Of a stretch of DNA of 64,000 bases, positions 42,480 to 51,498 are shown piece after piece. The position numbers and the translations under genes are program-made. The stretch is taken from contig CM071568.1 of NCBI GenBank assembly GCA_036426205.1, positions 219,885,169 through 219,949,168 of the forward strand. The letters are read 5' to 3'. This stretch comes from Ascaphus truei (Eukaryota; Chordata; Amphibia; Anura; Ascaphidae). How positions within the stretch are numbered: position 1 is the stretch's first letter; every line of letters starts with the position of its first letter. Under the pieces are notes generated by a model. That model was given only the letters and a program-made list of their open reading frames with translations, was not told where the DNA came from and made no database searches.

Positions 42480-43450
42480 TGAGGGCTGGCGTTTCCCGAC
42501 TTGGAAGGACAGGTACTCACCAGGTGTCCACCATTACCGCAGTAGAGGCAGAGACCCGCCCGACGGCGACGTAGTCTTTCCGTTAACGAAAGGCGAGCCC
42601 CACCCAACTGCATGGGTTCTTCGGAAGATACGGCGACGGACTCCCCTGGAGCTGTGTGTGAAGAAAAAGTGGATTGGGTACCTTTTAGACGTTTTCCTTT
42701 CTCTACTCTTCGCTCCTGAAGCCGCTGGTCCATACGGATACAGAGTGCGATGAGTGCATCCAATGAGGTAGGGCGCTCTAGTGCGGCCAGCTCGTCTTTG
42801 AGGGTGTCATTCAAACCCTGCCAAAACACTGCGGCGAGTGCTTCATCATTCCACTTAGTTTCAGCGGAAATGGTGCGAAACTCCAGTGCGTAGCGTGCCA
42901 CCGAGCGATTACCCTGTAAAACATTGAGGAGAGAAGAAGCGGCCGTTACCCTCCTTCCTGGTGTATCGAACACCTTCCGGAATTCAGTACAAAACCGGTC
43001 CAGGCTTGAGGTCAGCTCCGGGCGATGCTCCCATATGGGTGTAGCCCAGGCCAGGGCGTCATCGGTCAGCAGAGAGTAGATGTACGCAACCTTGGAACGA
43101 GGAGTCGGAAAGTGAGAGGGTAACAGTTCAAATTGGATGGAACACTGCGCCAGAAAGCCACGGCATGCTGAAGGCTCTCCCGAATAGCGATTGGGGGAAG
43201 GTAGACGAGGTTCCGGAGAATGAGTCAAAGGTACCGGCGGAGAAAAAATAGGAGCAGGAGGAGCGGCAGCAGCCTCGGGAGAGGACAGAAGGGATTTGAG
43301 TTGCTCCGAAATGGTACCCAGGGAATTTTGGAGCATCTCCATACGCTGGTTATTTTGGGAGAGACAGTTCTCTACTTCCTTGAACAGGCCATCGTGTTCG
43401 CTCAGGCGTCGATCCACCTCGGCGGAGTCCAGGTCTGTAGGGCTGAGCAT
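42476..43450 (-). CDS. gag: Gag polyprotein, sushi/PEG10-like
   Basis: 324 codons, ATG at 43450-43448, only two bases after the 5' LTR. Residues 10-50 (VDRRLSEHDGLFKEVENCLS...) are predicted to be helical or coiled coil. A proline-rich linker follows at 52-80. The capsid region, about 80-230, has RYSGEPSACRGFLAQCSIQF, SKVAYIYSLLTDDALAWATP and RSVARYALEFRTISAETKWN. A zinc knuckle C301-x2-C304-x4-H309-x4-C314 lies near the end. Gag forms the particle and packages RNA. The family match to PEG10/RTL Gag is clear from the capsid words and knuckle. It ends at TGA 42478-42476, 13 nt after the slippery heptamer. Confidence 0.95.
   Translation of the reverse strand: MLSPTDLDSAEVDRRLSEHDGLFKEVENCLSQNNQRMEMLQNSLGTISEQLKSLLSSPEAAAAPPAPIFSPPVPLTHSPEPRLPSPNRYSGEPSACRGFLAQCSIQFELLPSHFPTPRSKVAYIYSLLTDDALAWATPIWEHRPELTSSLDRFCTEFRKVFDTPGRRVTAASSLLNVLQGNRSVARYALEFRTISAETKWNDEALAAVFWQGLNDTLKDELAALERPTSLDALIALCIRMDQRLQERRVEKGKRLKGTQSTFSSHTAPGESVAVSSEEPMQLGGARLSLTERLRRRRAGLCLYCGNGGHLVSTCPSKSGNASPQ
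42491..42497 (-). promoter_or_regulatory. -1 ribosomal frameshift site GGGAAAC
   Basis: In the gag frame the heptamer reads G GGA AAC, the X-XXY-YYZ form. Gag stops 13 nt further on, and the overlapping pol frame is the -1 frame. The same heptamer directs -1 frameshifting in PEG10. A downstream pseudoknot was not modelled. Confidence 0.8.
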
Positions 43451-43452
43451 AA

Positions 43453-44189
43453 TGTCACGGGAATATAGGAGTGCTCACCACAAACCGGACTGGACTGCGA
43501 GGCCGAGGTGGGGATACAGGAAAACCGCCGCCTTACAGCCGCGTGAGCGGTCCGGTAAGCAGAGTCTGTGTGTAGATAGCCTTGTTCGGGAGAGAGAGGA
43601 GAGAGTAGAGTGTAGAGGTATGCCAGATCCGGGGTAGAGAGGTCAGGAGTAGTCGGTGTCCAAAGCCAGGGTCGGGAGAGGAGAAGGTAGCAGTCCGTTG
43701 AGCGAGCCGAGGTTGAGGGTGCCAGAGATCGGGAGTCCAGGTACAGGTTCAGGGTCTATGACGGAAGACAAAAGCAGACTGCGAAGTAGTTGTAGCAAGC
43801 ACAACTAGAGACTGAATATGCTCAGCAATCAGCTCAGGACTGGAGGCACTATACTGACAGGAACCAATGAGAACCTCCAGCGGTGATGTCAGAGGTAGGT
43901 AGAGCGCTGATGGCTGAGGCAGGATGCAGAACCGGTGGGAACGGAACATAACATTGGCGGCGCAGTAGAGATGGACATAGTAGCGCGCGCGGCGACGCGC
44001 GCGACGGAAGGGGCGGGGAGAGTTCGCCGACTTAAAAGACAGGAGCGTGGCGCGCGGCGGCCTTTCCACGGCGGCGGCGCATCGGAAGCAGGGGCTGCCG
44101 GGAGTTCAGGAGGAAGAGGAGGCCCACGTGACCGGGTGCCGCACGCCCCGGCAGCCGAGGTAGGAACCGCAGCGGGCAGAGACCTTACA
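43453..44189 (-). repeat. 5' LTR of sushi element
   Basis: Pairs with 38399-39132. Differences are mostly one- or two-base indels plus a few substitutions. Confidence 0.92.
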
Positions 44190-44339
44190 CATATAAAATC
44201 ATGGTAAGGCTCAGGCATTATGTTCTTTGCTTACTCTTCTTAGCAACTCTGTACCCATATCCGTGTGCTTCTGAACTGCCTCTCTTGGCCTAAATAAGTA
44301 TTGCAACACCTTTTTGTGGCGGGAGTGGGTTGTAATTAA
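44190..44339. other. Right flank of sushi insertion
   Basis: Starts with the CATAT target duplication. No gene. Confidence 0.6.
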
Positions 44340-45762
44340 GTAACGTGATCTTATTTATTTATTTATAAAATGTTTTACCAGGAAGTAATACATTGAGAGT
44401 TACCTCTCGTTTTCAAGTATGTCCTGGGCACAGTTAATATGACATATAATACATGGTTACAAATACAGTTACATAAATGAACAGGGTATACATTATATAC
44501 AATACATTGCATGCACAGTTAGAGAAGATGTATATTATAGGCTTATGTAACAGTTACAGACCAGATTAAAGTGTGAGACAGCCCTAGTTTTGAAAGAACT
44601 TAAACTGGTGGTGGATGTGAGAGTCTCAGGTAGGTTGTTCCAGTTGTGGTGTGCACGGTAAGAGGAGGAGTACTTTGTTGAGCCTTGGGACCATGAACAG
44701 TCTTTTGGAGTCAGATCTCAGATGATAAGTGCTGCATGTGGTAGGGGTGAGGAGCTTGTTCAGATAGGTGGGTAGCTTGCCCAGAAAGTATTTGAAGGCA
44801 AGACAGGAAAAGTGAATTTTGCACCTAGACTCGAGTGATGACCAATCTAGTTCTTTGAGAATTTCGCAGTGATGTGTGAATGTTGTAGTTGCATTGGAGA
44901 ACGAAACGACAAATTGAATTGTAGAGGGTGTCAAGTTTGCCAAGGTGGGTTTGGGGTGCCGAGCCATATACTATGTCTCTATAGTCGATAATTGGCATTA
45001 GCATCTGCTGTGCAATACGCTTTCTGACCAGCTGGCTTAGGGAGGATTTGTTCCTGTAAAGTACACCTAATTTGGCATAGGTTTTGGATGTCAGGGTATC
45101 AATGTGCATTCCGAATGTTAAGTGGGAGTCAAACCATATGCCCAGGTATTTAAAACTAGTAACAGGAGTTATGGTGTTAGTGTTGGTTCTGATCCGGAGC
45201 TCAGTCACTGGAAGCTTTAAAAATTTAGTCTTGGTCCCAAATACCATTGTTACAGTCTTGTCAGTGTTTAAAAACAGTTTGTTTTGGGAAATCCAGTTTT
45301 CGAGTTTCAAAAAGTCAGACTGAAGTATGTGTTCAAGGTCAGAGGCTGTGTGCATATAGGATTGTGTCATCTGCATATATGTGTATTGAGGCTTCCTTAC
45401 AAACTGTGGGAAGATCATTGATGAAAACTGAGAAGAGTAGGGGCCCCAGAACAGAGCCTTGAGGGACACCACAGGTGATATCCAGGGGGTTGGATTTAGA
45501 GCCTGAGATGGACACATGTTGGGATCTACCCGATAGGTAGGACTGAAACCAGTTTAAAGCATGCTTCCCTATTCCAGAACTCTGGAGTTTGTTAAGCAGG
45601 ATAGCATGATCAACAGTATCAAAAGCCTTTGCAAAATCTAGGAATATTGCACCAGTGAGTTGACCCCGTTCCATTCCACACTGGATTTCATTGCAAACTT
45701 TTAGCAGGGTAGTTACGGTAGAGTGTTTGGGGCGAAAGCCAGATTGGAATTGGCTAGGGAAA
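44340..45762 (-). mobile_element. CR1/L2-group LINE, 5'-truncated
   Basis: Minus strand reverse transcriptase in two overlapping frames. 45339-45674 has [40 protein letters not shown] and catalytic YADDTILY. 44825-45517 continues with LENWISQNKLFLNTDKT, FKYLGIWFDSHLTF and the region SKTYAKLGVLYRNKS. 44626-44967 has KYFLGKLPTYLNKLL. The 3' UTR (44340-44620) contains TACATTGAGAGTTACCTCTC. Frame changes show it is inactive. It is a different family from the LINE at 10147. Confidence 0.85.
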
Positions 45763-45765
45763 TTT

Positions 45766-45950
45766 GTATTGTATTGTATGTCTTTATTTATATAGCGCCA
45801 TTAATGTACATAGCGCTTCACAGCAGTAATACACGTGGTAATCAAATAAATAACAGATAATATAAATAACAGATCATGGGAATAAGTGCTTTAGACATTA
45901 AGGAAGAGGAGTCCCTGCCCCGAGGAGCTTACAGTCTAATTGGTAGGTAG
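45766..45950 (-). mobile_element. L2-like LINE 3' end only
   Basis: Matches the 3' UTR of the LINE at 10147-10330 (TTGTATTGTATGTCTTTATT, CGCTTCACAG, CTGCCCCGAGGAGCTTACAG). It carries no coding sequence and is directly joined to the truncated 5' end of the other LINE. Confidence 0.8.
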
Positions 45951-46698
45951 GGAAAAAGGAGACCAAAAGCGCACCAGCACAAACGGAGCAGGAAGGACCC
46001 AAAACGAAAAATAATTAAAAGGGCACTTTAATGTGACAAAAGACCCATCCAACGCGTTTCGAACGTCACAGCGTTCTTTTTCAAGGATAAAACACAATGT
46101 GATAACATCCATTATATACCCTCTTACCTGTGGGCCGTTACGCGCCAAAAATCGGAACCTGATGACGTCATGACGTTGCGCGCGTCATCGCGCATGCGCA
46201 GAGCGACTCAGTGCCGATCTAAGGGCAAAGGGAAGTCCCACAGGCAGTGTGGCCATTTTGGATAAGGGCAAGTATAGGAACACACTACAAATGCATTACT
46301 AAACATCCCTGCAAGACAGAAGTGTATTGCTACTCACTGGGCATGCGCATTACGACGAAATGAAGCTATGCAAAGCTAAACTAACAATTATTAAGGAATA
46401 CAAATATACCAAAATGAAAAACATAAGAAAAGTAAATTAAAGGACTATTGTGTTATAACTTAAACTACATATGAGAAAAGTAAGAATAAAAAGAACATAT
46501 ACTGTATGCATAATTAAGGTTAAAAATGTGCAAAAAAATATAACTTTAAAACATATTGAAACATACATACTGCATAACACAGATTGTGAACCTAAATCCC
46601 AGGAACCAGGGAAATACAACAATTATCATATATAAAATACATTATATAGAATATTATCAACACAATACATCAAAGAATCGATTTAAACTAGAACTTTA
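45951..46698 (-). mobile_element. Penelope-like element, 3' non-coding part
   Basis: On the minus strand this continues from the GIY-YIG reading frame after removal of the solo LTR, and includes TGACGTCA (46163-46170) and a hammerhead-like motif (46047-46088) close to the end of the element. Penelope-like elements are known to carry hammerhead motifs in their terminal repeats. Confidence 0.55.
46047..46088 (-). ncRNA. Hammerhead-like motif, U3/A8 variant (copy g)
   Basis: Minus strand: AUCC; core UUGAAAA; A; perfect stem II GAACG/CGUUC with a 6-nt loop; GAAA; CGCGU; U; GGAU. Stem I (AUCC/GGAU) is four pairs. Stem III is the ACGCGU palindrome. Core position 3 is U and position 8 is A. Confidence 0.5.
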
Positions 46699-46774
46699 TA
46701 TAGCCAGGTCCCCCTTGCCGTACTGACCCCCCTCCTTCTGGTGCGCGAGCCGCGCGTTACTTAGAGTTGCGGCC

Positions 46775-46870
46775 GGTTGCCAGGGACGCGAGCGGGCCGG
46801 TTGCCGGGGACGCGAGCGGGCCGGTTGCCGGGGACGCGAGCGTGCCGGTTGCCGGGGATGCGATCGGGCC
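46775..46870. repeat. 24-bp GC-rich minisatellite in solo LTR
   Basis: Four copies of GGCCGGTTGCCGGGGACGCG. The related Gypsy LTR has a single copy (near 21131). Confidence 0.85.
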
Positions 46871-47724
46871 GTCGTTAAGGCCGCGATCGTGTTGCTGCGG
46901 TCCCGCCGGCTCGCGGAGCAGGGCGCCGCCATTGTTAGGGGCGTTTGCGCATGCGCAGGGACTAGGAGCACCGGGAGGACTGCAGGGAGCTCGCGCATGC
47001 GCAGTGGAGAACCAGAAAAGCCCGCGAAGCCCTAGAAAATGAGAGGAGGGCTCTGTAAGGGGACTTCAAGTCCCATGAGCCTCTGGAGCGGCCCCATGAT
47101 GCCAGGGAGCCAATAGGGCTGAAGAATCTCCCTGCAAGGGAGATTTAGATACATTTTCGCGGGCTGGCAGCAAGTTAGTTAGTTGGTGACAGGAGCAGCT
47201 AGGGGAAGGAGGTAGGGTGCAGGAGTCAGTGACTCTCTGCACTAGGCCAGTACTCCCCTAGGCTCCAGATAACCCTGAGTCATCCTAGCTGCGTGTTGTA
47301 AGGACAGGCCCTAGGTTAGGGACTCTGCCCCATTATCTATTTGTTAGTAGTGAACAAAGAATATTGATTGTTGCTGAAAGGGAGCTGGAATATCTTCACG
47401 GAGACCAAGCAAGCAGTGACTGCGGCCTGCTGGCAGCAGACAGACCCTCGCCAAGGTACACACGGTGTAGAGCTGCGGTGATATTATCCACGCCGGAATT
47501 CACCCCACGCGTAGGAGGATATCCCGGCGACTCAACCCCAGTGGTATAGCAGCACCCGTGGCTGGAGCCAGGGCAGGTAACCCACAATCTCACGTGCACC
47601 AACAAGGCCTATCACCAGACATAGTGGCTGCGCAGTCACACACACATTGGTATATGACTTGGGAGTGCGAGACATTGGGTTGGGGTTACTGGACACGGGG
47701 TGGGATCACTCTGTGGAAGGTTAG

Positions 47725-47865
47725 CATCCGCCGTGACGCATAAAGGTTAGCGTCCGCCGTGACGCATAAAGTGTTAGCGTCCGCCGTGGCGCCTAAGGTG
47801 TTAGCGTCCGCCGTGACGCATAAAGTGTGGGCTTCTGTCGTGGTGCAAGTTAGCGTCCGGCGAGA
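47725..47865. repeat. 29-bp minisatellite in solo LTR
   Basis: About five copies of GTTAGCGTCCGCCGTGACGC followed by ATAAAG(TGT). The related Gypsy LTR has only one such unit (near 21894). Confidence 0.85.
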
Positions 47866-48351
47866 CGCCGTAGTCAGGTTGCCCTTAGCGAGGGACACCT
47901 GTTGCTATGTGTTGATGTTACATGTCTTCTATGCATGTTAGTAAAGGTATTAGTCATTATCAAATCAGTTGTACGTGGTTATTGTGTATTGTCCTGCGAG
48001 GAACCACTCCCCCTCTGGTGGGAGCCATCGCAGGTGGAGGCGCTGTACCGAGTAAGTGGTTGTCCATAGTATTGTAATTGCCCCAGGTTCCCCGTGGCGG
48101 AAGCTCAGCCCTCCTGTGAGCCAACAGGTAGAGCATTAAACACCGAGTAACACTGTATGTTCCCTGCACCCCACACTGTATCTGCGATTGGGGGGGGGAA
48201 ACCCCGTTACATTTATCAAATTCATTTATAGCATTTTCATAATAATGCTTGAGTTTCAAGGGTTATATTTGATCAAAATTTAATGTCTGAAATATTGTCA
48301 GCTGATCTTAATAAACCTAAATTACAATATAGTTGATCAATTGTAAAATTT

Positions 48352-49320
48352 TTACAAGAAATGTGTTAGCTGCCAGTCAATATTCAAGCCCATAGGGAAG
48401 CGTGTTTGGAGAGTAAAGATCCAATACGCCTCCCTACGGTCCAGAAGGTTGACGTGATCACCTCCTCTAGATTTAGAACTAACTGATTCAATCCCCAGGA
48501 AGGAAAAATTACTAGTTCCTCCCTGACCACATTCTGTGAAATGTTTAGAGACTGGATGATTGGTGTCTTTCAATCTTATGAGCCTCAAGTGCTCTAACAT
48601 CCTGACCTTAAGGGCCCTAGTCGTCCTCCCCACGTACCTCTTGCCACAACCACATGTTATGAGATAAACCACAAATTGACTTTTACAATTTATAAAACTG
48701 TTGATCTTATATTCCTTATTCATTGATCTATTCACACCCTGTGGCAGTGGCAAGGCAAACTGTAAAAAACTTTTAGCCGGCTTCATGTGTTTGCATACAC
48801 TACAAGAGCCACATTTGAAGGAACCCCTAGTGAAAAAAGGTACTGTAGACCCAGAAGATTTTAGTTCACTTGGTGAGACATGAGATCCAATTGTTCTCGC
48901 TCTACGATATACAAAAGTAGGACCAGATTCAACATATTTTTTAAGTACAGGGTCCATGGATAAGATATTCCAATGTTTTGAGATTATGGAGTTAATTTTT
49001 CCACTTTGTTTATTAAATTGTGAAATAAAAAGAGGACATTTATTTTTTGATTTTATCAATCCATGTGTGTCCTGTTTGACAACAATTGTCTCATTATTGT
49101 TAACAAGGCGAGAATCTCCTATTGAATGTGCGGGCAACAATGATGCCCTCTCTGTTTGTACTACGTTATTTAAAGCAATTTCTATATGTGATTTAGGGTA
49201 TCCCCTTTCCAAAAATCTCTTCGTAAGTTCCTCAGACTGAGAAGGAATTGTTCCACATTTAGTGGTTTCCTTTCTCAGTCTGAGGAACTTACGAAGAGAT
49301 TTTTGGAAAGGGGATACCAC
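48352..49320 (-). CDS. Penelope-like element C-terminal part with GIY-YIG nuclease
   Basis: 322 open codons. Residues about 28-60 (SEELTKRFLERGYPKSHIEI) match the end of the Penelope-like reverse transcriptase region. A cysteine cluster CGSCSVCKH (170-177) and the GIY-YIG nuclease follow: VVYLITCGCGKRYVGRTTRA (217-236), H244, and RREAYWIFTLQTRFPMGLN (296-313) with the conserved E297. Such a domain order (RT, linker, CCHH-like cysteines, GIY-YIG) is that of Neptune/Penelope elements, where the nuclease nicks DNA at the target. The first about 25 residues come from a foldback join (49244-49318) and are not genuine. The real upstream part is missing here. Confidence 0.85.
   Translation of the reverse strand: MVSPFQKSLRKFLRLRKETTKCGTIPSQSEELTKRFLERGYPKSHIEIALNNVVQTERASLLPAHSIGDSRLVNNNETIVVKQDTHGLIKSKNKCPLFISQFNKQSGKINSIISKHWNILSMDPVLKKYVESGPTFVYRRARTIGSHVSPSELKSSGSTVPFFTRGSFKCGSCSVCKHMKPAKSFLQFALPLPQGVNRSMNKEYKINSFINCKSQFVVYLITCGCGKRYVGRTTRALKVRMLEHLRLIRLKDTNHPVSKHFTECGQGGTSNFSFLGIESVSSKSRGGDHVNLLDRREAYWIFTLQTRFPMGLNIDWQLTHFL
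49197..49318. repeat. Perfect 47-bp palindrome at duplication junction
   Basis: 49197-49243 and 49272-49318 are exact reverse complements around a 28-nt loop. The true element has only a short natural inverted repeat here (TCCTCAGACTGAGAA and its complement). The rest of the right arm is the left arm read backwards. The next base group begins the noisy repeat of 34889 onward. Confidence 0.95.
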
Positions 49321-51498
49321 TCCGGCAGGACAGCGAGGTTGAGTCCATCATGAGGTGTCGGACGGGCCTACCAACACGCCCGAGGTGGTTACGACTCCTT
49401 TTATCCATTCAGCCCCAACATTTACCACGGGATGGTGTCGATCCAAGATGTCGATCATCGCTGGATCGATGTCCTGGAAAATTGTCCAGTACGAGTTGTA
49501 GGGTAAAGCCATCTGGCGAGGCCTGAGATCGAGCCATGGCATAGTGGTGCTGCCCGCACTAGAACACCGGTCGAGGTGATCAGCGTGGAGGGAACTCCGA
49601 TAGTGCGTAACCAGCAATGCTTCTCTTTTCGGATTACTGCATTCGCCCTCTGATGCGTTGGTGAGTATCTCTTCTAGAGAACATTTCTTGCAGCAGTGGC
49701 AGGGTGTGCGGAAAGAGGGGAAGGACACGCGATAGTAGCCCCTATGGCTAGCTGGGGCATGGGAGGCCTGCTAAGCCTGTCGCCGTGTTCCCGCTTCCCG
49801 GTGCTTGCAGACAGTTGCCGGCCATAATACGAGACCTCTCTGGTTGCACCCAAGTTGGCGGTACAAACTCTAAATACTTGCGGAATGAGACTTTGCAAGT
49901 GCTTGTGGCCTTGCCCCGTTCTGCACCATTCGCCCCGTTACTGACCATTCCACAGTCCTGAAACTTAGTCCCCACAGAGCTGACCGGTGGCCACAGATTA
50001 CAAATTGGTCCGGTGGTACTGACCGTGTCACGCCCCCACTTGTGATGGCTAAAGTGTTTGAAGGGGCGCAACCCCTACATGGTGGGCCCCAATATCTAGG
50101 GGATATCTGAGCATCTAAAGCGGACCCATTCGTGTGGAACAAGGGCTTCCCCACCCGCTCATTGTGGGAGGATGAGGCTTCTCTGCTGATGAAGGAAGAG
50201 GGTATAAATTATTGCGAAGTGCGTGGGCAAAAATTGATGAGGCAGGCCTTTTCTCAAAAACCAGGGGGGGGGAGCGGAAACCAGTTAGTGAATCTCTATG
50301 CGGAAGAACCATCTACGGGGTATGCCAGGTAGAGCCTCGGGACCATTAATTTGACCAAGAGTAGTCGCGCTGATAGGTATTGGTTCAAAAGTTCAGACTG
50401 CGAGAAGAGTATGAGTATCCCTATATCCTGAATCTCTAATGCGATCAGTGAATTTACCAGGATGAGTGGGGGCATGCAGCAATATTAGATTACATGAACG
50501 TGCGACCAGCCAGCCAGTATGAACAACAGGGAAGACAGAGCCTGCTATCTATGAAAAGTTAGGCAGGTAGGCTGCCAACGTACAATTAGAGTGGAGTATA
50601 TGGGGCTGGGCTCAAGTGCTGCTATTTAGTAAACGGTAATGGATAGTGGAGGGAACTTGTGCACAAGCCAGACCCCGCTCAATATTACTGAGCGGTATTA
50701 AAGTACTGTTATGACAGTTTAATTGCATTTTTTTTATGTTATAAAATGTGGTGGATGTTATTGCCCTCATGTGGGGACGTGAGGGATTTTCAAAACCAGA
50801 GGGAGGATGTAGCCAGTCCCATTGGGCTAAATTATTCTGGCCCCTCTAGCACTGTAAGTCCACGTAAAGAGTGGGCCAGTGTTGGGAGGCAAATCATTAG
50901 GGCCTGGTAGTACTTGTTAATATGTGTGGGTAACCTATAAAGTTCGGCAGTTAGCTGGGTTTACAAGGGGGGGCCTATGACTGATAGGAGGCTGGCTTAA
51001 TACAGCCACTCCACTGGGAAGAGGGGTTTCCTGTTAGAGGTTAGGGTAAGGGTTTTGTAAGTTTAGTTCTGTGCTGCCCACCATGCGATATGAGGACCAG
51101 CAGCAGTAAGTCTCCATGGACAGGCGTGGGCTGTGAGGCCTTGCACCTGTCGGGGGTAGGGGGGTAGGTAAGGTAATGGATGCTGAGGAGTGCTCAGGGA
51201 CCTCAAGCCGGGGTACTGCTTCAGGAGAGTACCTGTAATGATGTCCTTGAACCTAATTAAACTCCATTACCTCTCTGGTGTTGATGTTCGTGAGTGTGAC
51301 ACTAGAAGAGTTGCCTATGAGGTTGTTCCTGGCTGCACGAGGATCCTCGGGGCTGGAGCGCTGTGCTGACATGAAAGAAACCACTCCCGATAGCCTGTCC
51401 TGAGGTCTCCATATCACCATCGGAGATAGGCAGACTCACGCCAGAACGATAAGTTACTAGTTATACATCTCACGTAGAGTGGGGAAAAACGTGCTACA
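49321..51498 (+). pseudogene. Noisy copy of pol-less LTR element
   Basis: Corresponds to 34889-37023, including the 3' LTR (50808-51498). The 5' LTR is not included. All frames are broken by indels, and short minus-strand frames are shadows. Confidence 0.85.

Larger units (their letters stand above)
38399..44189 (-). mobile_element. Sushi-type Ty3/Gypsy retrotransposon, apparently intact
   Basis: Two LTRs of 734 and 737 bp with TG...CA ends, a perfect 5-bp target duplication (CATAT), a polypurine tract, an open gag (324 codons) and an open pol (1143 codons from the point after the frameshift) make a complete element on the minus strand. Pol order is protease, reverse transcriptase, RNase H, integrase, chromodomain, as in the Tf1/sushi (chromovirus) group, whose Gag gave rise to mammalian PEG10 and RTL genes. 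LTRs are very similar, differing mostly by small indels. This suggests recent insertion. Confidence 0.93.
46699..48211 (+). mobile_element. Solo LTR of PNMA-type Gypsy family
   Basis: Starts TATAGCCAGGTCCCCC (TGTAGCC with G to A) and ends CCCGTTACA. It is flanked by a perfect TTTA duplication (46695-46698 and 48212-48215). It shares order and wording with the LTRs at 21024 and 25567 (GTCCTGCGAGGA, GCAGGTGGAGGCGCTG, GGGAACC/GTTACA end). No internal sequence, so it is a recombination product. It lies in the 3' UTR of the Penelope-like element, in opposite orientation. Confidence 0.85.

Noticed and set aside
43889..44218. Open frames inside the sushi LTR
   Set aside because: They are shadows of GC-rich LTR sequence; only the pol C terminus in the 3' LTR is supported.
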